Assembly (NCBI GenBank): GCA_026770575.1
Contig: MU657229.1
Span: 79,738-143,737, forward strand
Length of the DNA stretch: 64,000 nucleotides
Origin: Pelagophyceae sp. CCMP2097
Lineage: Eukaryota; Sar; Pelagophyceae
Direction: 5' to 3'
Shown: positions 21,035-32,357 of the stretch, one piece after another
How the letters are laid out: every line of letters begins with the position of its first letter
Position numbering within the stretch: the stretch's first letter is position 1
Notes under the pieces: generated by a model
Database searches by the model: none
Told to the model about the DNA's origin: nothing
The model's input: the letters and a program-made list of their open reading frames with translations, nothing else
Position numbers and translations under genes: made by a program

Positions 21035-22975
21035 TCACGCGTTGTCGGCGTTGTCGGCGTCGTCTTCGATGTCGGCGACGTCGAGCTGCAAGATGTCGGC
21101 CTTTTCCGCGCCGAGCAAGTCGGCGAGCGAGGGCCGCGTGCGGCCGAGGTCGCCGTGGACGAACTCTTTGATGTACGTGCCTGCGGAAGTCTGCATGTGC
21201 AGCGTCGCAAAGTGGCCGTTGAGCTTGTCCAAACGCAGAGAGTGCACCACCTTGACGCGGTTCGCCACGGACCGCGTGTGCATGACGCGCACGGGAGTGA
21301 GCTGGTCGACGTTTACATTTTTCATCAAGGCGAGGCGTAAGCAGTCTGCTTCCGTGATCACGCTCGAAGACCAGACGACGGCGACGTACGCCTTCTTCTT
21401 CACCTCGGCCCCAGCCTGCATCGCCGCGCCGCCGGCCTTGTCCGAAATTGTAGCCTCTAAAACCTCCAGGGGTGTCCCGTTTGCAGACGACTCTGCGGCC
21501 ACCGCGGCAACAAAGGCGTCCAGCAAAGCCTTGGACTCCACGAAGCCGTCTCCAGGGAAGGGCGGCCTCTTTGGGTTCACGCACTCGACGACAAAGGGCC
21601 GGCCGCGGCCGAGCATTCGCACGTCGATGTCCTCGCGGCCGGAAGCTTGGAATTTCACCGCGTCGCAGTCGCAGAGCGGCGTCGCCGCGCAAGTCAGAGC
21701 CTCGTCGACTGAAGATATGCCTTTCCGCACGCCGTCAATGTACCACGGCGACTGCGGCATGTGCCTTGAGAGTTTCCGGTAGCGGCCGGCGAGCCACAAG
21801 GACTCTCGCGTGCACTTTACAGTCGCGCTTAAAGCCAAAGGGCACTCAACTTCCTTGGCCAACCACCGCCCCATGGAAGCGCGCTCGTCGTTCGTCATCG
21901 ATTCGAGGGCCGTCTCGACTTGCCGGTTGTTCCAGACGGGCGTTTGGTCGACAGAAGCCTCGTCGTTGTTCTTCCGCTGCCGTTTGTGGTAGTGGCCTTT
22001 GGGCTTCTTCTGCGAAGGGGCGTAGCGCCCGGGCAGCGCCGCAAACTCGTCACACGCCAAAGCCTCGTACTCGACGGAGAACTCGATGGCGCCGCGCCAA
22101 AGAGCTTCGTCCGACGGCGCCTTTGATGGCGGCGCGGAGCCCGCCTAGGGATGTGAGCTTCATCGGGCCGCCGCGAATGAGGGCCGCGGCGACGTCACAA
22201 ACAACGTCGCTCTTTCACTTTCCGATGGGCTTCTTCCGACAGGTCCGACTGGGGGCGAAAGCGTTGCCGCGAGTCGCCAAACAGACGAGCCGGCTTGTTA
22301 TGCCATCGTTCTCTCCTTGTTGGGACCATCGTGGAATCACGCACGAGTCTGCGCGAGAGCTCGGCCTTGAGCATGTGCTTCAGCGCGTCCTTGATGGAAT
22401 GCATCATTCGAAGCGCTGCTTCGGACACTCCGGAAGTCTGCGCGAGCTCGAAAAATGCTTCGTGCCTCACCGCCAGCGCCCCAGGCAGCGTGAGACAGAC
22501 GTTGGCGGCCTCGAGGTCAGCGGCTGCGACGGCGTGGCCCGCGGCGGCAGAGACAAAGTCGGTGGCGAGGGAGGAAGCGTTGAGGGCGCCGCGGCAGAGC
22601 GTGCACGACTTCAACGCAGCGTGCTTGCAATTCCACAGCAAGCGCAGCTCATCGTCGGAAACGCCGTACCTACAGACACGGTAAAACCAGATGCGGGAGT
22701 CCTTGAACACCCAACTCGCACGGACTCATCTCGTCCCACCTCGGACACTGATTGGGACCAGAGACGCTGGCGAATTGCAGTGCCCAGGGCGGCGCCGTCG
22801 AGCGCAGGGCGCACCAGTGGCAGCCGCCAGCATCGACGACTCGCTGCGCCAAAGCCGCGCGCGCCGCGTCACCCAGGTGCAGCCGCACCGCGTCCATCGC
22901 GAGCGTCGCCAAAGGTGTGTCGTTCACATAGCGGGCGGCTTGCACCAACTTTTGGAAATCGTGTCTTCCAGAGAC
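21035..22975 (-). CDS. PUS10: tRNA pseudouridine synthase PUS10
   Basis: PUS10 makes pseudouridine 54 and/or 55 in archaeal and many eukaryotic tRNAs. Three exons are visible: about 22975-22735, 22680-22214 and 22145-21035. The N-terminal part has the Cys pairs of the PUS10 zinc-binding THUMP-like domain (CHWC and CTLC). The last exon carries the catalytic domain: GRYRKLSRHMPQSPW, GREDIDVRMLGRGRPFVVE containing the catalytic Asp, the VMHTRSVANRVK block, and the closing TSAGTYIKEFVHGDLGRTRP. The C-terminus is Asp/Ala-rich. No in-frame ATG occurs before the first recognised exon, so a 5' exon is missing; a candidate lies in 23010-23120. I could not settle the first junction's phase. Confidence 0.88.
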
Positions 22976-23252
22976 TACTAGGATTCCTTCTCTCTACCTT
23001 CTACTTCGGGTCCTCGGGATGGGATGGCTTACGCGGCGCGTGTCGTGGAAGAGCAGGGCGTGGACGAGCAATGACAACGAGTCCACCAGAGCTGAAGCAG
23101 ATTTCCGTCTGAAAAGGGGTCGGGTCGCTTTGCGACCCTCACCCGGTAAGTGGTTTGGTCCCCCGACCTCAGAGAGGGCGCGCGGCGTGGACAGCACAAC
23201 AATATGATTACACAAGAGGCGCAAAGTGCCTCGTTGGTGGGTCTCGATGTGG

Positions 23253-26200
23253 TCAGCCCCAGACTTCGGTCGTCGTGGCGAGGAGGCCTCGCCGGACCTT
23301 TGGCAGCACGTCCGTGTAGAGCCACTCGTCTCGTTGGCGCTTGCTGAGGTAGTGCTTCAGCTTGACTTTTTTGCTCCCGACGTGGAGCTCGCCGTTGCAT
23401 TTGACAGCTAAAGCTTGAATAAAATAGGGTAGTCCGAGGTCCAATTTATCCCCGAGCGGCGCGTCCGCCGGCAAGCTCGAATTCTTCAGCAGCTCGGCGG
23501 CGTCGGCGTCTGGCAGAGTGCCGACGTGCTCGTAAAAGTCGGTGAGTGAAGTGACGTCGACCGCCGCCAGCGCTTTCGGCGAAGGCAACTCCAGCAGGTC
23601 CACCATCCGAGCCATGGCTTCTAAAAACGAGACGAAGGTGATCGTCGTGAACTTGTGCCTGTCCGAGGCCTCGTCGACGTAGCGCATGCGGCACCGGAGG
23701 AAGACGAGTCTGGCGTCCTTGCGTGACATCTCCGCGGGCATCATCCCCGCCGCCTCCAGCAAAGTGATCCACTCCTTCAACCCAAACGTCGTGCGGCCCA
23801 TGACCGGGTTCGCCGAGCCGCAGGCGTCCCACAAGCTCTTTAAGATCTTGGTAAACTTTTTCATCACCTGCTCGACTTTTAAAGTATAAAGCCTTTCGCG
23901 CCGATACACGTCGTTGTCCGCCGTCGCCTCGGTCGGCAAAACAGCCAGGTGCTCCTCCGCTAAACGCCTGAGCGGAGCCACCAAATCGTCCGCGGTGACG
24001 GCTTCCGTCAGAGGTCTGGGTCGAGCGTACTTGATCTCGACGACCCTCAAGACAGCCTCGGTCATTTCATGCCTCATCAGAGAGTTATCGTCGTTCACCG
24101 CGTTGAGCTTGGCCACCGCGGCGCCGGACTGCTCGACGTTGACCTGGATGAACAGTCTTTGCGCCATATCCAAAGTAAATAAAGTCCGCGGCGACGGCAT
24201 CGAATCGAGGCTCATCCGCCGCGACGATGCGTTCGGCGACCGCACCGGCTCCGGCGCGGGCACCGGCGCGCTCAAGGCCTCGGTCCACTGCGGCCCGCCG
24301 CGGCTGGAGCCGAGCAGGCAAAAGGCGCGCTCGCCCGGGATCTCTGTGAAAGCCTCTCCTTCGGGGAGTCCAGGCACGGAGCTGCGCAGCGCAAGCGCGA
24401 CATCGGCCAGCGAGCCGTGCGAGTCGCGGACGTTGAACGACGCGCGAGGGCCCCCCGCGAACGACCCTCGCGAGGCCCGGGGCGGGCCCTTGGCGAACGA
24501 GGCGCGGTCCGTCGGCTCGTCGATGAGCTGCGCCTCGACGCAGAACCTCAGCCACCTAGCGCTTCGATCGGACACTCTTCGACGACGTTGTTCGACGACG
24601 GTTCCGTTCGACGACGGTTCCAACTCACGCGTTCATAGACATGTCAAAGGGGTCGTCGTTGGCGTCGATGGCAGAGTAGTACTCCAAGGCGTGGACGAGG
24701 CGCGAATATAAGGGCTGCAGGCCTTTGAGGAGAGCGGCGCGCGCAGAGGCGCCGTCCATGGCCAAGTCCACCGAGTTGTTTTTATAATTCGAAGGCGACG
24801 TCACCGCCGCCGCCCCCTTGTCGCTGCCCCCCAGTCGAGCGAGGAGCGTGGCGAAGCGCGGCACGGCGTCGAGGTTCAAAAAGTCGCGATCCAGCATCTT
24901 TTTCAGCACCTTATCCGAATTCCAAAAGGACCGTGCGTCCGACTCTTTGGTCCTCGGCGCCCAAACAGAATCCGCCCCGAGGACGAACAGCACCGGCGCC
25001 GCCTCCAACTCCTTGGCCGCCACCTTTGAAGCGGCGCGCATCAACGCGAGGGGGGGTTCCACTTGTGGGAGAGAACCAAAATCCCCTAAGTCTTCGCCCG
25101 CGAAATGGGCCATATAATGGCCATCGATCATCACCCGCACCCCCGCCGGCAGCGGCAAGGACTGGCGAGCCGCGGAAGCCTCGCGCGGCTTGAGAGCCGA
25201 GTCGTCTCTCAAGGCCGCGACAGCGCAAGCCGCAGGCAGCGCCACCCACAACGTCGCGTTTTCATGTTCCGGCCAGTCCCCAACGTCGACGACGTCGCTG
25301 CCGCGGAGTCTGGCGGAGTAGTAGCAGTGGAACGGCTCTGCGCCGTCGGGGTCAAAAGTCGGAAACAGTTGGGACATTTTCGATCCCGAGACGGCCTTGA
25401 AGGAACAAAAAGACGACTTGAACTTGTTCCCCCGATTCCGGGCCTCTGTCCATTCCGCCTTCTCCGCTCGACGCCGGAATGGCGGCGGGCCCTCCATTTC
25501 CACACGGAAGACTTGCCTCGAGGAAGGACACGTCGGCTCAATCGCAAACTCCATCGCAGAAGCAACCACCTTCGTCGCCGCGATCCGAGGCCGCCAACGG
25601 TCCTCCGCGAATACCGGGCGGCCCTGCGCGGCCGGCGCCGTCCTAGGCCTCGCGCAAGCCGGCCTGGCGGTGGCTGGGCGGGAAGACACTCCAAATGACG
25701 CCTCAAAAGGCGCCTCGATGCGCTGCGAATCGGGCGCGTCCGGCACGGAAGACGCGCGCTGCCGCCGCTTTATCAAAGGCGACGCCGCCGAAGACATGGA
25801 CGGTGACGCCGACGCCGGCCGCCGCCGCTCCGACAGCGAGAGGATTTCCACTTGCGCGGGCGTCCAGGGCGACTCGTCGTCGTCCTCCGTCACCAAGGCC
25901 TCGCCCTCGACGACGACGGTGAGCGAAGGCCGCCGCGGCCGGTGCGCGGGCGTTTTAGAGCCTTGGGAAGACTCGACCGTCTCCACGGTCGCCAACGTCG
26001 CCAGCGTCTCAATCGTCGCGATGGAGCTCATAACGGATGGGACGGCAGCGATGCCGGGCGTGTAGTACGACCCGGGGCAGACTGCGGCTAAAGACCGCAC
26101 GTCCTCAAAAGGCGCAAATGCGCCTTTTTGCGGCGACGCTTCGGGCCCGTGCCGCGTCCAATGGACGCGCTGCCGCGCTAATACCTTCACGGGGACATCA

Positions 26201-27855
26201 TCCGCCGATTCGGCCTGCGTCCAGAGCGCGGAGATGGGCCGCGTGAGTTCCGCTCGGAGCTGGTGCAGCCGCTGTGCGTCGACGCGGCCCGCGGGCGCGA
26301 ACGGCGCGCGGTCCAACTTGCCCTTTTCAGCCGTCGCGGTATAAGTCTTTAAACCTTCGCGCTCGAGCTGCTGGGCGTACAAGCGGGCGCGGCAGGCCTC
26401 GTCGCCGGCGACGTTCAAGAGGATGTCAGTCGCCAGTTGAGCCCGGACTTGCACCGCGTCGTCGTCGTCGTCAACGTGCGGAGCGTCAGACGGCTTGGAG
26501 GCGTCGTCGAGGCGTGGTCCGCCGCTGTCGTCGCGCGGCGCTCGGCCGCCGGTACGACGGCTATTGGCCATATCGACGAGCATTTCCAAAAGATTCTTTG
26601 CCGCCGCAAAGGCAGCCGCCGTCCCCGCCTCCGTCGACGCGTTCAGCAGGATGCGCAGCGCCAGGAGAGCGTGCGCCGGCGACCTTATAGCGGCTTTCGC
26701 GACGCGCGTCAGAACGGCGGCGCCGCCGACGAGGTGCCTTAAACGCTCCGAATTCGTCGAGAGGCGCGCTAAAGCGACGAGCGCCGCGTGGACGACGTCG
26801 CCGTTGCGCGACGACCCCAGGCCCTCGGCAACGACGTCGACGACAAAAGCGTCGAGGCTGTGTCGCACGATCTTCGCCTCGGGCACCGTCGGCCGCGGAA
26901 TCACGTCCCCCGGCCGAGGCCGAAAACGCGCAGACGGCGGCCGGCCCCGCGCAGACGGCGGCCGGCCCGTCGCCGAGTGCGGCCGGTCGGTCACTGCGGC
27001 CGGCGCCTCTTCCTTGGGCGGCCGTCTATATTTGCCACCGTCGGCCGCGCTCCCGCAAAGAGCGGCGGCGTGGCTCGGCGACTCTGCTAAGAGACGGTAG
27101 AGGAGCCCCGCGGCGGCGGCGGCGAGCCAGCCCTGGGCTGACGAATGAGAGGTTGCATCCGTCGGGCACCGCATCCCTGCGAGGGCTCCATCGCGCGACA
27201 GCCTGTGCAAAGGCACGACGACGCCGTGCGGCCGCTTCCGCGGCGGGACGGCGGCGCAGGCGCGCCAGAGCACGTCGACGACGCAGATTCGGGCCACGAC
27301 CATGAAAACGTCGGCGCGCGGGCCGCACGTGCGCCTTACCAAAACTTCGTACACCGCATCGCTCAAGGACCCTTCCGCCACAAACGCCGAAACGCGCGCC
27401 TCCTGCAGCTCCAGCAGCTGCCACAACGCGCGCGCCGAATAGGCGCAGCACAGCGCCGCCGAACCGCGCCGCGCCTCGCGGTCCACGAGTGCCGGCAGCG
27501 TCGCGACTTCGAGAGGTAAATCCGCTTCGAGAGGCGTCGCCGACGCGGCCACGGCGCTCGACTTCAGGATGCTGGCCAGCGTCTCCAAGATGCCGCCGGG
27601 CGGCGCCTCATCGGAAAGTGCCGCCGCCGCCGCGATTTCGAGATTGTTCGTGCTTCGCGCTTCCGGCGGCGCATCGAAGAGGCCCTGGGCGACGGCGTCG
27701 GCGCGGTACTTGATGGCCGCCCCGACGAGCGCGTCCACCGCCGCGGCCACGTAGAGCAGAGAGAGAGACCCGGCCTGGACCTCTTCGCGGTCCGCCTCGT
27801 CGCTCTCCTCGCGCTGCTTTATGTTTTCTCGGTCTATTCTGAATTGACCCTGGTA
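23253..27855 (-). CDS. Large armadillo-like protein, C-terminal portion
   Basis: The frame runs from 27855 to 24629, then through an intron with donor GTGAGT and acceptor CTAG (24628-24556) into 24555-23253; phase is kept, and ...SMNA joins WLRFCVEAQLIDEP. That is about 1,510 codons. The first ~500 residues are alpha-helical, Ala/Leu-rich, armadillo/HEAT-like, then a Ser/Pro-rich region, a globular part (HCYYSARLRGSDVVDVGDWP) and a helical end with LRFC, GLKEWITLLEAAGMM and FLRCRMRYVDE motifs reminiscent of degenerate EF-hands. No good ATG lies near its 5' end: MAAAVD starts at GTG, and the next in-frame ATG is over 150 codons in. This supports its being the continuation of the gene at 27856-30405. 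I do not recognise a named family; a cytoskeletal or axonemal scaffold is possible. Confidence 0.68.
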
Positions 27856-27924
27856 TCAAATGTCGGGCGTCTGGGGGGGATTCAAATGTTTCTTTATGTT
27901 TTCTCGGTCTATTCTGAATTGACC
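27817..27924. repeat. 33-bp direct repeat at 75-bp offset splitting one gene
   Basis: Positions 27817-27849 and 27892-27924 are identical over 33 bp; the offset is 75, exactly 25 codons. On the minus strand both copies read GQFRIDRENIK. Between them lies a TGA at 27858-27856. Deleting one copy plus the spacer would restore a continuous frame. Confidence 0.9.
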
Positions 27925-30405
27925 TCGCGTTTCGGTGGCGTGTTTCTGCGCTGCGGCGGCGTAGCTCCTTGCGACGCCGGCGAGGTCGGCCGCGTGCTGT
28001 GCAGTCCAGGCACCAACTGCCACTCCGTTGCCGACTGCGTTGCCGACCCCCCTGCTGCTGCCCTTGCTGCCTTTGCACGCGCCGCGCCAGACGACGCGCT
28101 GCGCGACGCTCGAAAGCGTCCGTGCGAGTTGCGCGCGCGCGGCCTCGTGGACGTTTTCCAAGTCGCCGATTGCGGTCGCCAGCTGCGAAAAGACGCACTT
28201 CTTCAGCAACTGCGCCGCCGCGCCGTCGCCCCGACAAGTGCGGTACGCGTCGATGATGGCCGCTGCCGCGAACGAGTCTCGCCGCTGCACGAGGGCGACA
28301 TAGCGCGAGACTTGGACGTCTTCAGCGTGCTCTCGTACGAGCGCCGCTGCGCAAAGCACGTCGTCCAAAAGGTGGCCAAAGTGCAGCAGCCTCACGTGGA
28401 CGTGGCTGCGGCGCTGCCACGTCGGCGAGGGTTCGTCGTCGGCCTTTGGGGCCGACTTGAAGGCAGTGTCGACCGTTGGACGGCCGATCACCACTTCGTC
28501 TGCAATTCGTCTCCACACCTGCGCGTCCGCGTCCGTCTCGCGCGCCGCGGGCTCGGATACGACCATGTGTTCCAGCTGCTCCAGGTCTTGGATGAAAGCG
28601 TCGAAGGGCCAGGCCGTGAGAGCGTCGCGGAAACACGGCACGTGTGAAAGTTCCCACGCCGTGGCCACGGCGCACCGCAGCAACACCGCGCGCTCGAAGA
28701 CCTGCGGCGTCCCGCCGGCCGCGGATTCGACGTCGGAGACGTCGGCCACGAGGTCGGCGACGAGGGTCCGCGCGAGCGCCACCAGAGCGACCAAGCAGTC
28801 GGCACCGCCTCCACAACTCTCGCCCAGCGCCTGGACCGTTTCGTCAGAGGCGACGACGACGATGCACGCCGTGGCCAGGAACCGTAAGTCGTCGCGCGCC
28901 TCGTCCTGTTCCGCCTCGTCGTCGGGCGAAGAGGGCGAAACGAGGCGGGCGAGCTGGTCCAACCCCCCCACCTGGGCAAAGCGCCACCGCGCGGCAGCCG
29001 TCGCCTGCAGCGCGAGCCAGACGCCGCGCAGCGCCAGAGCCGCCGCGTCGCCGCCGCAGCGCAAGAGGCCCGCGAAAAGGCGCAGACATTTTCGACCGCA
29101 GAGGGCTTTCTGCGCCTCTTCAGACGCCCCCGCCAGCGAGAGCAGCGCGCCGATGCCGCACCTTAGAGCCTCGCCGAGCGCCGCGTCCGCGTCGAGGGTG
29201 GCCGGCGCCTCTGGTAAAGGATCGTTTTCAAAGTCCGCCCTCTCGGCCTTGCCGCGCGCGGGCAGCCCGAGGCGTCTTCGCGCGACGTCCGCTAAAGTCT
29301 CGCGCAGGGCCTCTGAAACGCCGAGGTTGACGAGTCTGAGGAGCACGTTTGGCGCGGAGATTTCACCACAAGCCGCACGCTCGGCCGCAGCGGCGTCGTC
29401 GGCCCTGGCTTCGTCTGCAATCTTCCAGACGACGCGCGCTGCGGCGCCGGCGGCTCGGACGGCGTCGGTGTCGGATGCGGCGCCGGAGGCGAGGCGGACG
29501 TTGTCCACGAGTTTCGAACAGAGCTCGTCGGTGATGATCGAGCGGTGGAATTCGTCGTGGACAAACTCGAATAATTCGTCCAAAACGCCGGACCGCCTCT
29601 TCGCGTCTGGCTCGGAGACGTCGAGGGACTGGCAGTACTTCGCTTCGAACGTTTGTGCCATCGCGCTTTTGCGCACGGCCCTCGAGGTGTCCCAGTCCTG
29701 CAGCAGCCGGTCCCACCCAGCGTCGTCGACGACCTCCTCCGAGGCGACGCGAGCCCAGTCGCCAGAGTCGTTGAGGAGGATGCGCCAGTCCGCGTCGCCC
29801 TTTGGCAAAAAGCGGAAGAGGCGCGCGCCTCGCTGGAGTAAAGCGTCGTCGTCGGCAAAGGCGTCCGCGGCGGCGGCGCGCACGCTCCCAAACGCGCGCG
29901 CCAGCGTCTCGCCGACGTCCACGACGCGGCAGCGGCCCCGGACCTTTGAGCCTCCTAAAAGGCGGAATCGGAAGCGACCGTGCGCGGCGGCCACGTCTCG
30001 CAGGCGCGCCGCAAGAGAAGTGCGCGCGTGCAGGTTCAGCAGCGTCGCGGCAACGTCCGCGCGCGCTTGCCGCGTCTGCACCACCTGCCTCAGAGACCGC
30101 CGAGGGCCGCGGTCCAGTACGGGCTCGGCCACCACGACAGGGACAACGGGCGGCGCCGGCGGCTCTATAACTTTCTTCCGCCGGCCGCCCTTCTTCTTCG
30201 GCGACGATGGGCCGCGTGGCGACGTGGCGCCGCGCGGCGACGTGGCGCTGCGCGGCGACGCGCCGCCGCGCGGAGACGCCCGCCGGCCGCCCTTCGTTGA
30301 CGACGTCGGCCGCACGGGGGCGCCCGCCTGCTGCGCCTGCTGCTGCGCCGGGTCGCGGCGGTCCCGCGACCGCGCCCGAGGCCGGGTGGCCGCCTCCACC
30401 GCCAT
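27856..30405 (-). CDS. Large armadillo-like protein, N-terminal portion
   Basis: ATG at 30405 (MAVEAATRPRARSRDRRDP) begins a 849-residue frame ending at the TGA in the tandem duplication. Residues ~25-90 are a basic Ser/Pro/Gly repeat (ASPRG, SPRGATSPRG) ending in KKKGGRRKK, probably disordered. The rest is helical with armadillo-like pairs (for example LRCGIGALLSLAGASEEAQK and FLATACIVVVASDETVQALG). Upstream codons to 30498 are open but have only a TTG start. No enzymatic motif. The gene is most likely the 5' part of a ~2,360-residue protein continuing at 27855-23253. It shares a head-to-head region with the next plus-strand gene. Confidence 0.72.
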   Translation of the reverse strand: MAVEAATRPRARSRDRRDPAQQQAQQAGAPVRPTSSTKGGRRASPRGGASPRSATSPRGATSPRGPSSPKKKGGRRKKVIEPPAPPVVPVVVAEPVLDRGPRRSLRQVVQTRQARADVAATLLNLHARTSLAARLRDVAAAHGRFRFRLLGGSKVRGRCRVVDVGETLARAFGSVRAAAADAFADDDALLQRGARLFRFLPKGDADWRILLNDSGDWARVASEEVVDDAGWDRLLQDWDTSRAVRKSAMAQTFEAKYCQSLDVSEPDAKRRSGVLDELFEFVHDEFHRSIITDELCSKLVDNVRLASGAASDTDAVRAAGAAARVVWKIADEARADDAAAAERAACGEISAPNVLLRLVNLGVSEALRETLADVARRRLGLPARGKAERADFENDPLPEAPATLDADAALGEALRCGIGALLSLAGASEEAQKALCGRKCLRLFAGLLRCGGDAAALALRGVWLALQATAAARWRFAQVGGLDQLARLVSPSSPDDEAEQDEARDDLRFLATACIVVVASDETVQALGESCGGGADCLVALVALARTLVADLVADVSDVESAAGGTPQVFERAVLLRCAVATAWELSHVPCFRDALTAWPFDAFIQDLEQLEHMVVSEPAARETDADAQVWRRIADEVVIGRPTVDTAFKSAPKADDEPSPTWQRRSHVHVRLLHFGHLLDDVLCAAALVREHAEDVQVSRYVALVQRRDSFAAAAIIDAYRTCRGDGAAAQLLKKCVFSQLATAIGDLENVHEAARAQLARTLSSVAQRVVWRGACKGSKGSSRGVGNAVGNGVAVGAWTAQHAADLAGVARSYAAAAQKHATETRGQFRIDRENIKKHLNPPQTPDI

Positions 30406-30940
30406 AGGCCACTCGCGGCGGGCTCCCACAGCTCCAGAATCGTGCCCGTTTTGCCGGGAAACCCGTTGGATACATGAGACTCGGTGAAAACCCGGCAATT
30501 CACGACCAGCTGCTCAATAATCTCCGCAGCAGATGGACACTGGTCGTCTCTGAAAAATTGTCGTGGGCGCGCGTAAACAACTCCCAGGACGCGTGCGCTC
30601 ACGTCGACTCGACGCCGCGATTGGCAATTCCCTTACTTGAATCCCCCGAGGGGAATTCAAGTCCCCCCTTATCGTCTTTTCGACTGGTAAGTCAGGGTCG
30701 TCCGACTAGAAGTCTTTAAGCTTTTCGTCCGACTCCGACTCGGACTCATTGAAGTTCCGACTCCCGAGTCGGATTCGGGGCCTCACGGCGCACCCAGCGG
30801 GAGGCGATTCGGGGCCTCATGGCGCACCCAGCGGGAGGCGCCCCTCGTGGTGCTTTTTGACTCTTCACACGTCGGGACTCGATCGTCGGAGGCTCCCGCC
30901 GCTCCATCGCGCTCAGCCCGCTCCATCGCGCTCAGGCCGC
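30406..30940. other. Divergent promoter region with short repeats
   Basis: About 535 bases between head-to-head genes. It holds a ~33-bp direct repeat (units from about 30775 and 30808 sharing GCGCACCCAGCGGGAGGCG), a near-perfect inverted repeat near 30637-30662 (ACTTGAATCCCC with AGGGGAATTCAAGT) and a cluster of GACTC/GAGTC palindromes at 30720-30775. These could be regulatory or replication-slippage products. Confidence 0.45.
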
Positions 30941-32002
30941 ATGCCCGCGCCGGCGCGGCGGGCCGGGGTATGGCGCACCTTCTGGCTCGCCCTCGCGCTG
31001 CTGCGTGCCTCGGCGGCGGTGAACCGCAGCGCCTCGTACAACGTCAAGGGTTACTTCCGAGGCCCGCCGCCGACGGCGCTGCTCCTCGTCGGGGCGGCGT
31101 ACGACGTCGGCGGCGACGTCATAAGGCGCTACAGACTGAACGCAGTCGCCCCGCTCGGCGCGAAGACCGTCGTCTTTGCGTATTTGAAGGCGGTGCACTT
31201 TGACGGGACCTTATACAACGACGCCGACGCTTTAAAACTCGAGTCGTCCTTCCGCACATTGCTCGACCCTGCCGCGTTCGTGCTGGCCCGCAATAGTAGC
31301 GACGCCAAGTTTGACCAAGCTTCGGCTAAGGCGACGGACTGCCTCTGGCGGGTGCCGAAGAACGCGACGATGCGTCCGAATGAAAGGGCGCACTTTGCTT
31401 ATCTGACGCCACGGCAACTCGGCTCCTACAAACAAGTCTTGGCAAAATGGTGGGGCGCCATGCAGGACGGCTGGGGCCTCGTCTCGGCGTATGAAGAAAA
31501 GCGAGGTTACGAGTTCGACCGCGTCGTCGTGATGCGAATCGGCCTGGATTTGAAAAGGCCGCTGCCCGGGTTCCGCTCGTATGAAAGGCGGACGTTTTAC
31601 ACGATGATGGTCGTCCCCGACGCCTTATGGGTCATGCCGAGGTGGGTCGCGCGAAACGCTTTGCGCACGCTCTCCGGCGCCGCGAAGTGCGCTTTGGACG
31701 AAGAATGCTGCGTGTCCATGCGCAAGTCCCAATGTCACTTCAAGGTCTCCTTCTTCCTCCCCTGCTACTGGGCCCGGCGCCTCGGCGTCAAGATCGTTTT
31801 TGCCAAGGTGGACGCCGTGCTGAGGACGCACAAGGCGGGCACCGCGGTCACGGCGACGTATCAAGCCCGAGATGCAGTCGAGCGCACGACGAGCGGCAAC
31901 TGCCATCCCTGGGACCAAAAGGACAAGCTGCGCAAGCTGCCTTGGCAGAGCTGCGGCGACCTCCTCGAGCCGGAAAGGCGAAGACTAAAGCACGACGTTT
32001 AG
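30941..32002 (+). CDS. Golgi-type glycosyltransferase-like protein
   Basis: ATG at 30941, 353 aa, no intron. The N-terminus is basic then hydrophobic (RRAGVWRTFWLALALLRAS), a signal anchor or signal peptide. Potential N-glycosylation sites (NRS, NSS, NAT) suit the secretory pathway. The core has a LLLVGAAYDVGGDVIRRYRL opening and a FDRVVVMRIGLDLKRPL block resembling the D/R-x-D strand of eukaryotic glycosyltransferase-like families, with conserved Cys pairs (ALDEECC, CHPWDQ) near the end. It is the first of four neighbouring genes with glycan-related signatures. Assignment rests on overall pattern, not a full catalytic motif. Confidence 0.5.
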   Translation: MPAPARRAGVWRTFWLALALLRASAAVNRSASYNVKGYFRGPPPTALLLVGAAYDVGGDVIRRYRLNAVAPLGAKTVVFAYLKAVHFDGTLYNDADALKLESSFRTLLDPAAFVLARNSSDAKFDQASAKATDCLWRVPKNATMRPNERAHFAYLTPRQLGSYKQVLAKWWGAMQDGWGLVSAYEEKRGYEFDRVVVMRIGLDLKRPLPGFRSYERRTFYTMMVVPDALWVMPRWVARNALRTLSGAAKCALDEECCVSMRKSQCHFKVSFFLPCYWARRLGVKIVFAKVDAVLRTHKAGTAVTATYQARDAVERTTSGNCHPWDQKDKLRKLPWQSCGDLLEPERRRLKHDV

Positions 32003-32357
32003 GACGGGGCGGGGTGGGGGGAGGCTTACGAAACGCGCCTCGTGGACGAGCAGGGCGTGACTGGCGGATGGGACGCGGGCTGCGGGGGGGGTACTCGAGC
32101 ACGGTCCCTACAAAAGTTTCAGTTGCGTTTTGGCGACGAGGCCTAGGTCCGAAGCTCGCTCTGCGGGAGTTCCGTGTCGAGGCCCCAAGTCGCGACCTCG
32201 AGGTGGCCGCATGAAGGACCGCGAGGTCGCGCTCTGCGTCGCGTCCGCCGCCGCGTCCGGGCGAAACAGAGGTGCTTTTTGAGGGAGCGGGGAAACGAGG
32301 AGAGCGGTGCCGACTCGGCATGACGATGGCATCCCCCCGTCTTTGCACGTCGCCTCA
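32003..32357. other. Intergenic, no gene seen
   Basis: About 355 bases between two plus-strand genes; it should contain the terminator of one and the promoter of the next. Short antisense frames look like shadows. Confidence 0.45.

Noticed and set aside
27817..27924. A 75-nt intron created by the tandem duplication
   Set aside because: No placement gives GT-AG ends and the right frame; the only GT-AG option adds one base and shifts frame.
28457..30487. 676-aa plus-strand frame
   Set aside because: Antisense shadow of the armadillo-like gene; Ser/Arg-rich with no domain.
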